A stretch of 64,000 bases of DNA from Chromobacterium sinusclupearum (GCF_002902845.1 NZ_PPTF01000029.1:1-64000), one strand, 5' to 3'. Shown: positions 34,159-43,892, counted from the stretch's first letter. Numbers and translations are program-made. The notes: generated by a model not told the origin, from the letters alone.

Positions 34159-35373
34159 ATGCTGAGCGAACAAACCCTATCCCTGGTCAAAGCCACTGTG
34201 CCGGTGCTGCAACAACACGGCGTGATGCTGACCAGTCATTTCTATCGCCGCATGTTCGAGCACAACCCGGAATTGAAGAACCTGTTCAATCAGGGCCATC
34301 AGCACTCCGGCCAGCAACAGCAGGCGCTGGCCGGGGCGGTGCTGGCCTATGCCCAGCACATTGAAGATCCGTCGCCGTTGCTGCCGGTGCTGACCCGCGT
34401 GGCGCACAAGCATGTCAGCCTGGGCATACGGGCCGAGCATTACCCCATCGTCGGCAAGCATCTGCTGGCCTCCATCCGCGAAGTGCTGGGCGAGGCGGCC
34501 GGCGATGATCTGATTCAGGCCTGGGCCGAGGCCTATGGCCAGTTGGCGGATACCTTGATCGACATTGAGAACGGCATGTATGGCGAGTCCACCAACGCGG
34601 CCGGCGGCTGGAGCGGCTGGCGGCCGTTCCGCGTGGCGCGCAAGGTGGCGGAAAGCGAGGAGATCGCATCGTTCTATCTGGCGCCGTGCGATGGCGGCGC
34701 ATTGCCGCCGTTCAAGCCGGGCCAGTATGTATCGGTGAAGCGCTTCGTCGCCGAGTGGGGGCTGAATCAGCCGCGCCAGTACAGCCTGTCCGACGCGCCG
34801 AACGGCGAGTACCTGCGGATTTCGGTCAAGCGCGAGGACGCGGCGGAGGGCAAGCCGGCCGGACGCCTGTCCAGCCTGCTGCATCGCGAGATTCAGGAGG
34901 GCGACGTGCTGGAGCTGAGCGCGCCGCAGGGCGATTTCTTCCTGCATGAGGACAGGAATGGTCCGGTGGTGCTGGTCAGCGCCGGCGTGGGCCAGACGCC
35001 GATGCAAGCCATGCTGGGCCAGCTGCTGAAGCGCGGCCAGCGCGAGGTGCGCTTCTTGCACGCGGCGCGGCACGGCGGCGCGCATGCGATGGGTTTGCAG
35101 GTGCGACAGCTGGCGGAGCGCCATCCGCAGCTGCAGATCCATGTCCGCTACGAAGCGCCGCGCGCGCAAGACGCGCTGGGCATCGATTACCATGCCGCTG
35201 GCCGGCTGAATCTGGATGAAGTGAAAGACCTTATCTTGCTGCCGGACGCGGACTACTATCTGTGCGGCCCTCTGGGCTTCATGCGCGTCCAGCGCGACAG
35301 CCTGCGCCGGCTGGGCGTGCCGGCTGAACGCATCCATTACGAAGTGTTCGGCTCCCATCCCGGCGGCGATTGA
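34159..35373 (+). CDS. hmp: Flavohaemoglobin, nitric oxide dioxygenase
   Basis: The protein has 404 residues. The globin domain (1-138) has Y29 and Q53 on the distal side and proximal H85 (VAHKHVSLG), as in E. coli Hmp. The ferredoxin-reductase part has the FAD motif RQYSLS and the NAD(P)H motifs VSAGVGQTPM and YLCGPLGFM. It oxidises NO to nitrate with O2 and NADPH in the cytoplasm. TAAGGAGTCCTGC precedes the ATG at 34159; the longer frame begins in the leader. nsrR follows after 55 bp. Confidence 0.96.
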   Translation: MLSEQTLSLVKATVPVLQQHGVMLTSHFYRRMFEHNPELKNLFNQGHQHSGQQQQALAGAVLAYAQHIEDPSPLLPVLTRVAHKHVSLGIRAEHYPIVGKHLLASIREVLGEAAGDDLIQAWAEAYGQLADTLIDIENGMYGESTNAAGGWSGWRPFRVARKVAESEEIASFYLAPCDGGALPPFKPGQYVSVKRFVAEWGLNQPRQYSLSDAPNGEYLRISVKREDAAEGKPAGRLSSLLHREIQEGDVLELSAPQGDFFLHEDRNGPVVLVSAGVGQTPMQAMLGQLLKRGQREVRFLHAARHGGAHAMGLQVRQLAERHPQLQIHVRYEAPRAQDALGIDYHAAGRLNLDEVKDLILLPDADYYLCGPLGFMRVQRDSLRRLGVPAERIHYEVFGSHPGGD

Positions 35374-35428
35374 GGCCTAGGGCCAGACGCGGTATGCTGC
35401 CGCCGGTCCTCCTTACCGGTTCCTCTCC

Positions 35429-35866
35429 ATGCAACTGACCCGCTTTACCGACCTCGGCCTGCGCGTGCTGATGTATCTGACCGGCCTGGAATCCGGCCAG
35501 CTGGCCACCATTCCGGAAATCGCCGAACGGTTCGAGGTATCGCGCAACCATCTGGTCAAAGTGGTGCATTTCATGGCGCAGCAGGGCTGGCTGGCCACCA
35601 GCCGCGGCAAGGGCGGCGGGTTGGCGCTGGCGCGGCCGCCGGAGCATTTCCGGCTGGGCGAAGTGGTGCGCGCGCTGGAGGGCTCGCCGCAACTGATAGA
35701 TTGCGCCGAGCCGCCCTGCGCGCTGCGCCAGGGTTGTCTGCTCAAGGGCGCGCTGGACGAGGCGCTGGCGGCGTTTTTCCTGACGCTGGACGGCTATACG
35801 CTGCGCGACATCGTCGCCAGCCCCACCGGCGAGGCCATCATCCGTTTGCATCGCGGCGTGGTCTGA
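35429..35866 (+). CDS. nsrR: Rrf2-family NO-sensing repressor NsrR
   Basis: The protein has 145 residues. The winged helix has FTDLGLRVLMYL and VSRNHLVKVVHFMAQQG. The iron-sulphur cysteines are C92-x4-C97-x5-C103, the spacing of E. coli NsrR (91, 96, 102). The [Fe-S] cluster is nitrosylated by NO, which releases DNA. It is placed behind hmp, whose promoter carries two NsrR boxes, so it probably represses both hmp and itself. Confidence 0.94.
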   Translation: MQLTRFTDLGLRVLMYLTGLESGQLATIPEIAERFEVSRNHLVKVVHFMAQQGWLATSRGKGGGLALARPPEHFRLGEVVRALEGSPQLIDCAEPPCALRQGCLLKGALDEALAAFFLTLDGYTLRDIVASPTGEAIIRLHRGVV

Positions 35867-35890
35867 TAAGCGTAGATTCAAGGAGTAAAC

Positions 35891-36232
35891 ATGGAATGGC
35901 TAGCCGGCCTGCCCCGCGTGGCAGGCCTTTTTGTATTGACCGCGCTGATGGAGATCGTCGGCTGCTATCTGCCCTGGCAGGTGTTGCGTGAAGGCAAGCC
36001 GTGGTGGCTGTTGCTGCCCGCCGCCGGCGCCTTGACCTTGTTTGCCTGGCTGCTGACCCTGCATCCGGCCGCCGCCGGGCGAGTCTACGCCGCTTATGGC
36101 GGCGTCTATGTGACGGTGGCCCTGGGCTGGTTATGGCTGGTGGACGGCATCCGGCCGGACCGCTGGGACGCGCTGGGTTGCGCGCTGGCGCTGGCCGGGA
36201 TGGCGGTGATCATGCTGGCGCCGCGCGGCTGA
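35891..36232 (+). CDS. ynfA: YnfA/UPF0060 family small membrane protein
   Basis: A 113-residue, four-helix membrane protein with the UPF0060 features [24 protein letters not shown] and GWLWLVDG near residues 20-90. It is related to small multidrug resistance transporters and is thought to export cationic compounds, but is little studied. AAGGAGTAAAC precedes the ATG. It begins 24 bp after nsrR and could share its transcript. Confidence 0.9.
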   Translation: MEWLAGLPRVAGLFVLTALMEIVGCYLPWQVLREGKPWWLLLPAAGALTLFAWLLTLHPAAAGRVYAAYGGVYVTVALGWLWLVDGIRPDRWDALGCALALAGMAVIMLAPRG

Positions 36233-36240
36233 GCGGCCGG

Positions 36241-36705
36241 TCAGCGCGTGGCGCGCAGCGCAGGGGCCGCTGCCGCCGGCTTGGCCTGGCCGCGCTTGGA
36301 CACGTATAGACCCAAGGTGATCAGGGCGATGCCGGCCAGCTGGACCACGGCGGATTGATGGCTCTGTCCCGCCAGGCGGTCCAGCAGCACGCCGGTCAGC
36401 ATCTGGCCGGCAATGACGAGCAACGCGGTTTTCAGGGTGCCCAGCCGCGGCAAAACGAAGCTGTTCAGCGCGACAAACCCGGCGCCGATGACGCCGCCGC
36501 ACCAGGCTGGCCATGGGGCGTGCTGCGGCAAATGAAGCGCCGCCGCGCCACAGCCTAATAACAGGCTCAGAAACACAAAGCCGCCCAGATGATTCCAGAG
36601 CGAGGCAGCCAAGGCGCCTTGGTGCTGGGCCAGCTTGCCGTTGATGGCGCGGCTGCCGCCTATGCACAGCCCGTTGATCAGGGCGAGGGTCATGAAATAC
36701 AGCAT
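36241..36705 (-). CDS. DMT-family transporter subunit (DUF606/YdcZ-like), second of a pair
   Basis: The protein has 154 residues with five predicted membrane helices and the DUF606 features GGVIGAGFVALNSFVLPRLG and TALLVIAGQMLTGVLLD. DUF606 proteins are half-size members of the drug/metabolite transporter superfamily and often occur in pairs that probably form heterodimers. It starts 2 bp after the paralogous upstream gene. A basic tail (KRGQAK) is cytoplasmic. The substrate is unknown. Confidence 0.85.
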   Translation of the reverse strand: MLYFMTLALINGLCIGGSRAINGKLAQHQGALAASLWNHLGGFVFLSLLLGCGAAALHLPQHAPWPAWCGGVIGAGFVALNSFVLPRLGTLKTALLVIAGQMLTGVLLDRLAGQSHQSAVVQLAGIALITLGLYVSKRGQAKPAAAAPALRATR

Positions 36706-36707
36706 GA

Positions 36708-37178
36708 TCAGGCTCCAAAAATCAGAATGGCGCAGCCGGACAGCGCCAGCAGCAGTGCTAAAACATCGTTGAGGGAGAGTCGCCGCCGCGGCATGCCGAA
36801 CCCGCCAAAGTGATCGGACAGCAGGCCGAACAACAGCTGCCCGGCCATGCCTAGCGCCAGCGTGCCGGACATCGCCAGCGGGCTGTTGACGGTGATCGCC
36901 GCCAACGCCACCACCAGCGCGCCGGGCATGCCGCCCAGATAAGCCCAGCGCGGCGCAGATGTGGAGCCAGGAGACGCGCGTCGATTGGCCATCCAGAGCA
37001 GCAGGGCGATCAGCATGCCTATGCCGTGGGCCAGCCAGGATGCGGACAAAGGGTTGCTGAAGCTGGAAAGTTGGCTGTTGCAGTGAATCATCAGCGCCAG
37101 TAAGGCGCCGGCGAGCAGCGCCAGCAGGCTTAGCCCGTAATCCTTGAGCCGCGGGGCCGCGGCGTGGTGTGGGGACAT
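36708..37178 (-). CDS. DMT-family transporter subunit (DUF606/YdcZ-like), first of a pair
   Basis: The protein has 156 residues with five predicted helices. WLAHGIGMLIALLLW and YLGGMPGALVVALAAITVNS align with its downstream partner, with which it probably forms one transporter. AAGGA lies before the ATG. A LysR-type regulator is transcribed divergently 176 bp away and is the probable controller. Confidence 0.85.
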   Translation of the reverse strand: MSPHHAAAPRLKDYGLSLLALLAGALLALMIHCNSQLSSFSNPLSASWLAHGIGMLIALLLWMANRRASPGSTSAPRWAYLGGMPGALVVALAAITVNSPLAMSGTLALGMAGQLLFGLLSDHFGGFGMPRRRLSLNDVLALLLALSGCAILIFGA

Positions 37179-37354
37179 GATGCGATCCTTGTGTCTAGAT
37201 AGGGGGGCGGACGACGAGCGCAGCGACGTTGGGGGAGTGCGGCATTCGTGCTGGATGGGGCGGCAGATCGTTGACGCGTGCCGGAATGGTATATTGTGTT
37301 TTATTGACTGATAATCAGGCTTTTTGGAAACTTATAGTAGAGAATAAGTGGACA

Positions 37355-38311
37355 ATGGCAATGGAACATTTCGCTGCGATCCCCATCTTCGTCGCCGTGG
37401 TGGAGGCGGGCAGCTTTTCCGCCGCAGCGGCCAAGCTGGGTTTGACCAAATCCGCCGTCAGCAAGCGGGTGCAGCAGTTGGAGGCCGCGCTGAACGTGCG
37501 GCTATTGCAGCGCACGACGCGCAGTCTGAGCCTGACCGAGGCCGGCGAGCGCTATTACGACCGCGCGCGCGGCGCGCTGGCCTTGGCGCGCGAGGCGGAG
37601 GAGGTGGCGGCCGGCTTGCAGGGCGCGCCGCAGGGATTGCTGCGCATCAGCGTGCCGATGGCTTTTGGCCGACTGCACTTGTCGCCATTGGTGCCGGCGT
37701 TTCTGCGCCGCTATCCGGACATCCAACTGGACATGGCGATGGACGATCGCATGGTGGACCTGGTGGAAGGCGGCTATGACCTGGCGGTGCGCATCGGCAA
37801 TCTGCCGGGCAACAGCATGGTGGCGCGGCGCATCGCGCCGTGCCGGGTAGTGATGTGCGCGTCGCCGGCCTATCTGGCCGAATATGGCGTGCCCAGCCAC
37901 CCGGCCGATCTGGCCCGGCATAACTGCCTCTCTTATTCCTACTACCGCGGCGGCGCTTATTGGGCCTTTCAAGGGACTGAGGGCGAGATCCGGGTGCAGC
38001 CGGGCGGCAACTATCAGGTGAACAACAGCGAGGCGCGGCGCGACGCGCTGCTGGCGGGGCTGGGCATTTGCGAAATGCCCACGTTTATTGTCGGTCCCGA
38101 TCTGGCGGCTGGCAGGCTGTTGCCGGTCTTGACCGACTACCCGCTGCCATTGCACGCCATCCACGTGGTGTTTGCGGAACGCCGCCGCTTGCCGGCCAAG
38201 GCGCGCGCTTTCATCGATTTCCTCGATGAGCGGCTGGGCGGGGATGCGCCATTGTGGGATGAAGGACTGCCCCCATCTGTGCTGTCACCGCAAACAGGGA
38301 AACGATCATGA
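37355..38311 (+). CDS. LysR-family transcriptional regulator
   Basis: The protein has 318 residues. The N-terminal winged helix (IFVAVVEAGSFSAAAAKLGL and KSAVSKRVQQLEA) is followed by the substrate domain of the CrgA/DsdC-like subgroup (YDLAVRIGNLP, MVARRI, LVPAFLRRYPDIQLD). It is divergent to the DUF606 pair, which it probably regulates; photolyase follows with an ATGA overlap. The start at 37355 (or the ATG at 37361) gives a normal N-terminus. Confidence 0.9.
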   Translation: MAMEHFAAIPIFVAVVEAGSFSAAAAKLGLTKSAVSKRVQQLEAALNVRLLQRTTRSLSLTEAGERYYDRARGALALAREAEEVAAGLQGAPQGLLRISVPMAFGRLHLSPLVPAFLRRYPDIQLDMAMDDRMVDLVEGGYDLAVRIGNLPGNSMVARRIAPCRVVMCASPAYLAEYGVPSHPADLARHNCLSYSYYRGGAYWAFQGTEGEIRVQPGGNYQVNNSEARRDALLAGLGICEMPTFIVGPDLAAGRLLPVLTDYPLPLHAIHVVFAERRRLPAKARAFIDFLDERLGGDAPLWDEGLPPSVLSPQTGKRS

Positions 38312-39723
38312 GCAAACGCTATCGCACGGCGCTGCTGTGGCTGCGCCGCGATTTGCGGCTGGACGACCACGCCGCCTTCTACCATGCGCTGAAACACAGC
38401 CAAGCGGTATTGCCGGTCTTCGTGTTCGACCGCTCCATTCTGGACGGGCTGCCGCGCGATGACCGCCGCGTCGATTTCATCTGGCGCAGCGTGGCGGCGC
38501 TGAAGGCGGAACTGAATGCCTTGGGCGGCGACCTGCTGGTGCGCCACGGCGTGCCGCAGGATGACATTCCCAAACTGGCGGCGGAGCTGGGCGCCGATGC
38601 GGTGTTCTGCAACCGCGATTACGAACCCACCGCCCGCGCGCGCGACGCCGAGGTGGAAAAGCGGCTGGCCGAGCAGGGCATCGCCTTCCATCACAGCAAG
38701 GATCAGGTGATCTTTGAAACCGACGAAGTGCTGACCGGCGCCGGCAAACCGTTCGGCGTTTTCACGCCGTACAAGAACGCCTGGTTGAAGGCGCTGACGC
38801 CATTTCATCTGCAGGCCTACCCGGTGCGGCGTTATCTGGATGCGCTGATGCCGCGCCAGCCGGAGGCGATGCCTAGCCTGGAGAGTTTGGGATTCCAGCC
38901 CAGCGACCTCTCCTCCTTGCCGGTGAAGGCGGGCGCCGAGGGCGCGGAGGCGCTGTTTGCCGACTTTGCCCGCCGCATCGCGCATTACAAGACCGCCCGC
39001 GACTTCCCCGGCATCAAGGGCGTGTCTTATCTCAGCGTGCATCTGCGTTTCGGCACTATTTCCATCCGCCGGCTGGCCGCCTTCGCCTGGCATGACGGCG
39101 GGGAGGGGGCGATGGCCTGGCTGGGCGAGCTGATCTGGCGCGATTTTTATCAGCAGGTGCTGTGGCACCGGCCGGATGTGGCGCAGCATGCTTTCAAGCC
39201 CGAATACGACGCGCTGCCGTTTCCGAATAATCCGCAATGGTTCGACGCCTGGTGCCAGGGGCGCACCGGCTATCCGCTGGTGGACGCTGCGATGCGCCAG
39301 CTGAACCACAGCGGCTATATGCACAACCGGCTGCGCATGGTGGCGGCCAGCTTCCTGGTCAAGGACCTGCTGATAGACTGGCGCTGGGGCGAGCGCTACT
39401 TCGCCGAGAAACTGCTGGATTTCGACCTGGCGGCCAATAACGGGGGCTGGCAGTGGGCCGCCAGCACCGGCTGCGACGCGCAACCTTATTTCCGCATTTT
39501 CAACCCGGTGAGCCAGAGCGAGAAGTTCGACGCCGACGGCCGTTTTATTCGCCGCTATGTGCCGGAGTTGGCGCGGCTGCCGGACAAGCTGATCCACGCC
39601 CCATGGCTGGCCAAGCCGGAGCAGCTGATGGATGCCGGCGTGCGGCTGGGCCGCGATTACCCGCATCCCATCGTCGATCATGCCGTGCAGCGCGAACAGG
39701 CATTAGCTTTGTTCAAACGTTGA
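38308..39723 (+). CDS. phrB: Deoxyribodipyrimidine photolyase
   Basis: The protein has 471 residues. The N-terminal antenna-binding alpha/beta domain has LLWLRRDLRLDDHAA. The FAD domain has RTGYPLVDAAMRQL, YMHNRLRMVAASFLVKDLL, RYFAEKLLDFDLAANNGGWQWAAS in the same order as class I CPD photolyases. It uses blue light to split pyrimidine dimers. It overlaps the LysR stop by 4 bp, and its 3' end overlaps the convergent AraC gene by 11 bp. Confidence 0.96.
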   Translation: MSKRYRTALLWLRRDLRLDDHAAFYHALKHSQAVLPVFVFDRSILDGLPRDDRRVDFIWRSVAALKAELNALGGDLLVRHGVPQDDIPKLAAELGADAVFCNRDYEPTARARDAEVEKRLAEQGIAFHHSKDQVIFETDEVLTGAGKPFGVFTPYKNAWLKALTPFHLQAYPVRRYLDALMPRQPEAMPSLESLGFQPSDLSSLPVKAGAEGAEALFADFARRIAHYKTARDFPGIKGVSYLSVHLRFGTISIRRLAAFAWHDGGEGAMAWLGELIWRDFYQQVLWHRPDVAQHAFKPEYDALPFPNNPQWFDAWCQGRTGYPLVDAAMRQLNHSGYMHNRLRMVAASFLVKDLLIDWRWGERYFAEKLLDFDLAANNGGWQWAASTGCDAQPYFRIFNPVSQSEKFDADGRFIRRYVPELARLPDKLIHAPWLAKPEQLMDAGVRLGRDYPHPIVDHAVQREQALALFKR

Positions 39724-40525
39724 CGCCGTCTTGCCACTGTCCTTCCTGCAGCAACTGGCGGCGATAGCGCTCCGGCGAGTCTCCCAGCTGCTTCTGGAAC
39801 ATGGCGATGAAAGCCGACGGCGTGGCGTAGCCCAGCCGCGCCGAGATGTCCTGCACGCTGTCGCCCTGCTTCAGCCGCGACAGCGCCTCCACCAGCCGCG
39901 CCCGGCTGCGCCACTGTCCGAAGCTCATGCCTAGTTCGCGCTGGAATAGCCGCGCCAGCGTGCGTTCTGTGCTGAATACTCGTTCCGCCCATTGCTTGAG
40001 CGTGGTGGCGTCGGCCGGGTCCTGGCGTATCGCCTGCAATATCGGCTGCAGCAGCCGCTGGGCGCTGTCCGGCAGATAGCTTTCCTCGTGGCCGGCGCGC
40101 ACCAGCCTTTCCACCAGCAGCTCGGCCTGGCGCGCGTCCCATGGGTCGGATATCACGGTGATCTGGCGCTGGCAGAAATCGTCGAGCAGCGCGCGGATCA
40201 GCGGCGTCTGTTCGATCAGGCAGATATGCGCCGGCAGCCGCGCCGCCTGCTCGCGATTGATGTAGATCGAGGTGTAGTGCATGGCGTGGCGGATATAGGC
40301 GGCATGCGGTATTTCAGCCGGCGTCCACAACAGGTATTGCGCCGGAGTCACCACCCGCCGGTCTTCCAGCAGCAGCTCCATCAGTCCTAGGCTGATGCGG
40401 CTCAACTGTCCCCAACGGTGGCGATGGCGGCCGAATTCGCTGTGCGGCGCGAAGCGATGGTAGCGGAAGGTCAGCGGCGCCGGTTCCGCCAGACCCTGGT
40501 CCACCAGAAAGTATTCGGAGTCCAT
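39713..40525 (-). CDS. AraC-family transcriptional regulator
   Basis: The protein has 270 residues. A cupin-like N-terminal sensor (HRFAPHSEFGRHRHRWGQL) is followed by two C-terminal helix-turn-helix motifs; the second has VQDISARLGYATPSAFIAMF. It belongs to the type often found next to the exporter it controls; here a divergent EamA transporter starts 98 bp away. The intergenic region should hold its operator, but no clear repeat was recognised. Confidence 0.9.
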   Translation of the reverse strand: MDSEYFLVDQGLAEPAPLTFRYHRFAPHSEFGRHRHRWGQLSRISLGLMELLLEDRRVVTPAQYLLWTPAEIPHAAYIRHAMHYTSIYINREQAARLPAHICLIEQTPLIRALLDDFCQRQITVISDPWDARQAELLVERLVRAGHEESYLPDSAQRLLQPILQAIRQDPADATTLKQWAERVFSTERTLARLFQRELGMSFGQWRSRARLVEALSRLKQGDSVQDISARLGYATPSAFIAMFQKQLGDSPERYRRQLLQEGQWQDGVNV

Positions 40526-40623
40526 TTTGTCGGATTTGCCTCAGCGTCTTGTCTGTTTTGAATTATATAGTCGGTAACAGACGGCAATAGAATGACAGGG
40601 TCGAATATTTGCCGGAGGCTGTC

Positions 40624-41520
40624 ATGGCCATGCTGTTTCCCTTGCTGGCGGTGCTGATCTGGGCCGCCAACACCGTTGTTTCCAAGGCTGCCGCCCAAGT
40701 GCTGGACCCGGCGGCCATTTCGTTTTACCGCTGGCTGCTGGCGGCGCTGATCTTGACACCTTTCTGCCTGCGCCCGCTGTGGCGTTTGCGGCATGAATTG
40801 CGTCCCTGGCTGGGCAAATTCCTGCTGCTGTCGGCGCTGGGCATGGTGATGTTCCAGTGCCTGGCCTATTACGCCGCGTACAGCACCAGCGCCACCAATA
40901 TGGGCGTGATCACCGCGCTGGTGCCGCTGCTGGGCCTCGTGCTGAACGCGCTGGCGTTCCGCCAGCCGGTGGGCGGGCAGGCCTGGTTCGGCGTGGCGGT
41001 GTCGCTAGCCGGCGTGCTGTATCTGCTGGGACACGGCAATCCGTTGGGGTTGATCGCCAACGGCATCAACCACGGCGACGCGCTGATGCTGTCGGGCGCC
41101 GCCGCCTATGCTTTGTACGGCATCCTACTGCGGCGCTGGGCGCCGCCTTTTGGCGCATGGTTCAATCTTTACCTGCAGGTGGGCATGGCGGTCTTGCTGC
41201 TGGCGCCGCTGACCGCGACCGCCGACAGCATGGCTATTCCTGCGCGGGGCATCGGGCTGGTGCTGTTTGCCGGCATCGGTTCATCGGTGTTGGCGGCTTA
41301 TCTGTGGATGCGCGGCATTCAGCGACTGGGCAGCGAGCGCACCGCCATCTTCATGAACCTGTTGCCCTTGTTCACCGCGCTGATGGCTAGCGTGATGCTG
41401 GGTGAAACCATCCATTCCTATCACTGGCTGGGCGGCGGTTTGATCCTGTTGGGGGTGGCTTTGGGGCAGGGTATGCTGCGCGTGAAACCTGGGCTGATAT
41501 TGTCAATTGTGAATAAATGA
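40624..41520 (+). CDS. EamA/DMT-family transporter
   Basis: The protein has 298 residues and ten predicted membrane helices in two EamA repeats (about 5-135 and 145-285), with WAANTVVSKAAA and FYRWLLAALIL in the first and MNLLPLFTALMASVMLGE in the second. The substrate is unknown; it may export amino acids or metabolites. The ATG at 40624 follows CCGGAGGCTGTC. The divergent AraC gene is the probable regulator. Confidence 0.88.
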   Translation: MAMLFPLLAVLIWAANTVVSKAAAQVLDPAAISFYRWLLAALILTPFCLRPLWRLRHELRPWLGKFLLLSALGMVMFQCLAYYAAYSTSATNMGVITALVPLLGLVLNALAFRQPVGGQAWFGVAVSLAGVLYLLGHGNPLGLIANGINHGDALMLSGAAAYALYGILLRRWAPPFGAWFNLYLQVGMAVLLLAPLTATADSMAIPARGIGLVLFAGIGSSVLAAYLWMRGIQRLGSERTAIFMNLLPLFTALMASVMLGETIHSYHWLGGGLILLGVALGQGMLRVKPGLILSIVNK

Positions 41521-42082
41521 TATATTTCATTAACAAAAATTTACTGCGTTTTTTAGGCGTTTCATTGCGTATATAAAATAATCAGCGCAGCAATTTCCCA
41601 TGATTTCACCTGTTTGACCGATGTCATGGCAGATTGCTGCGCAGTTCCAGATAACCTCGCAAAAATGCGAAGTGACTGGGGTGTTGACGTAAATAAATAG
41701 CCGGGCGTACCATCGCCGCGTTTTCATTACTGGGGGCTGATGCCTTGGAAAGTTGCAGTAGTAGTTGGTTATCTACCGGGTCGCGCTGACCGGCACAGGC
41801 ATCGTTCCATCCTATTGGCCGCTGTCTTGCCGTGAAGCCAGACAGTGCGCATCTCAGGCGTGGCCATCCGGCCCGCGCCGCGTACTTACCCTTATACCGT
41901 TACTGCTGATGACCGCGTACCGAAACCTATCGGACGCCTAAATCAGGTTTGCGCACGTGCGTGCTTGCATACGCTGAGCGTTTTCGCTCGCCGACGCAGC
42001 CGCGTCCGTGCCCGCATGCCTTCGTTTGCTTGCAAAACGACGGGCGGCCCCCGCTTGCGCCGCCCGCACGGAGACGATGACA
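41521..42082 (+). ncRNA. Long structured 5' leader of the NRAMP-related transporter (candidate metal-sensing RNA)
   Basis: No gene fits this stretch. A promoter at 41684-41713 predicts a leader of about 365 bases. Stems visible by eye: GATGCC (41739-41744) with GGCATC (41798-41803) enclosing CCGGGTC/GACCGG; CTGTCT (41823) with AGACAG; AAACCT with AGGTTT near 41925-41950; and GGGCGGC/GCCGCCC (about 42042-42065) just before the ribosome binding site. This is long for a transporter leader and suggests regulation; no known riboswitch family was recognised. Confidence 0.4.
41684..41713 (+). promoter_or_regulatory. Putative sigma-70 promoter of the NRAMP-related gene
   Basis: -35 TTGACG (41684-41689), 18-bp spacer, -10 TACCAT (41708-41713). 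The -10 is imperfect. Confidence 0.4.
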
Positions 42083-43729
42083 ATGACAAATACCGTCAAG
42101 AACGAAGCTGTATTGGATAGCGCCCACGTTGGCGATATTCGTGGCGCTTTCGGCACCATCCGCCAAGGCGATGTTGGCGCCCGCACCGGCATCTGGCAGC
42201 GCCTGCGCACGCTGCTGGCCATTCTGGGCCCCGGCCTGATCGTGATGGTCGGCGACAACGACGCCGGCGCTTTCAGCACTTACTCGCAAGCTGGCCAGAA
42301 CTACGGCACCTCCTTGCTGTGGACGCTGATCCTGCTGATTCCGGTGCTGTACGTGAACCAGGAAATGGTGCTGCGCCTGGGCGCCGTCACCGGCGTGGGC
42401 CATGCCCGCTTGATCCTCGAGCGCTTCGGCAAATTCTGGGGCGCCTTCAGCGCCATCGACTTGTTCCTGCTGAATGCGCTGACCATCGTCACCGAATTCA
42501 TCGGCATCACCCTGGCCTTGCAGTATCTGGGCCTGCCCAAGGAGTGGGGGGTGGTCGCGGCCGCGCTGCTGGTGATGGCCGCCGCGAGCACCGGGGATTT
42601 CCGCCGCTTTGAGCGCTTTGCGATGATTCTGGTGGTGTTCAGCCTGTTCCTGGTGCCGGTGTTCATGATGGTGCATCCGCCGATGGAGCAAATCGGCCAT
42701 GACCTGCTGGTGCCGGGCATGCCTGCCGGCGGCAAGCTGTCCGATGTGATGCTGCTGATCATCGGCATTGTCGGCACCACCGTGGCGCCGTGGCAGCTGT
42801 TCTTCCAGCAAAGCTATGTGATCGACAAGCGCATCACGCCGCGCTTCATCAAGTATGAGCGCGCCGACCTGTGGCTGGGCATCGTGCTGGTGCTGATCGG
42901 CGCCGTCGCCATCATCGGCATGGCCGCCGCGCTGTTTGCCGGCAAGCCGGAATTCGGCAACTTCCAGGACGCCGGCGCGGTTGCCGCCGGTTTGGGCAAG
43001 TATCACAGCCACCTGGCCGGCGTGCTGTTTGCCGTCGCGCTGATCGACGCCAGCCTGATCGGCGCCAGCGCCGTGTCGCTGTCCACCGCCTACGCGCTGG
43101 CCGACGTGCTGAACATGAAGCATTCGCTGCACCGCAAACCGAGCGACGCGCGGGCCTTCTATCTGGTCTACTTCCTGCTGATCGCCGGCGCCGCCGCGCT
43201 GGTGCTGATCCCGGGCGTGCCGCTGGGCTTGCTGACCAACGCCGTGCAAACCCTGGCCGGCGTGCTGCTGCCGTCCGCATCCGTATTCTTGCTGCTGCTG
43301 TGCAACGACAAGGAAGTGCTGGGTCCGTGGGTGAACGGCCGCTGGACCAATCTGTTTACCGGCGCGGTGGCTGCCGTGCTGGTGTTGTTGTCGGTGATTT
43401 TGACCGCTTCCGTGCTGTGGCCGGATATCTCCAGCCAGACCATCATCAATGTGCTGGTCGGCGGCGGCATCATTGGCGGCATCGTGGTGATTGCGGCGCA
43501 TACCGTGAAACTGCGCCGCGACGCCGAAACCGGCGCCGACCTGAAGGACGATGTCAAGCCGACCAAGCTGTACATGCACACCTGGCGCATGCCGCCGCTG
43601 GACCAGCTGAAGCCGATGGTGCTGTCCCGCGCCAATCGTCTGTGGATGGCGGTATTGCGCGGTTATCTGGTAGTGGCTGTCATCATGGTGGTGTACAAAG
43701 TGACGCAGGTCGCCTTGCTAGGCCACTGA
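42083..43729 (+). CDS. NRAMP-related divalent metal transporter, probable Mg2+ type
   Basis: The protein has 548 residues and about 11-12 membrane helices, longer than typical MntH (about 410). Helix 1 has GDNDAGAFSTYS in place of the DPGN metal motif. Helix 6 has GTTVAPWQLFFQQS, lacking the Met of the canonical MPH motif. Such changes occur in the NRAMP-related Mg2+ transporters. The next gene is mgtC, which supports Mg2+. The start at 42083 lies 9 bases after GGAG; ATG 42077 is an alternative. The C-terminus holds a soluble tail before a last helix. Confidence 0.82.
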   Translation: MTNTVKNEAVLDSAHVGDIRGAFGTIRQGDVGARTGIWQRLRTLLAILGPGLIVMVGDNDAGAFSTYSQAGQNYGTSLLWTLILLIPVLYVNQEMVLRLGAVTGVGHARLILERFGKFWGAFSAIDLFLLNALTIVTEFIGITLALQYLGLPKEWGVVAAALLVMAAASTGDFRRFERFAMILVVFSLFLVPVFMMVHPPMEQIGHDLLVPGMPAGGKLSDVMLLIIGIVGTTVAPWQLFFQQSYVIDKRITPRFIKYERADLWLGIVLVLIGAVAIIGMAAALFAGKPEFGNFQDAGAVAAGLGKYHSHLAGVLFAVALIDASLIGASAVSLSTAYALADVLNMKHSLHRKPSDARAFYLVYFLLIAGAAALVLIPGVPLGLLTNAVQTLAGVLLPSASVFLLLLCNDKEVLGPWVNGRWTNLFTGAVAAVLVLLSVILTASVLWPDISSQTIINVLVGGGIIGGIVVIAAHTVKLRRDAETGADLKDDVKPTKLYMHTWRMPPLDQLKPMVLSRANRLWMAVLRGYLVVAVIMVVYKVTQVALLGH

Positions 43730-43782
43730 TCGGCAAGGTATGGTTGTGGCCGGCTGCGCGGCGAGGCGCAGTCGGCGGAGCG

Positions 43783-43806
43783 AAACCGCCCGTTTGGGCG
43801 GTTTTT
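43783..43806 (+). terminator. Intrinsic terminator after the NRAMP-related gene
   Basis: AAACCGCCC / GGGCGGTTT with a GTTT loop and a T-run, 54 bp past the stop codon. Confidence 0.88.
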
Positions 43807-43892
43807 CGCATGAGGGAGGGTCCCTCGTGGCTTTCGCGGAAAGCCACGATGCACGTTCCTTATATATAACGACTTTACAAGCAGGAGGACGC

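Noticed and set aside
41521-42082. Known M-box or yybP-ykoY riboswitch in the NRAMP leader
   Set aside because: The conserved core sequences of these families could not be found; only a generic structured leader is claimed.
41927-43579. 550-codon frame antisense to the NRAMP-related gene, rich in Gln, His and Ala
   Set aside because: Antisense shadow; no start signal or recognisable domain.
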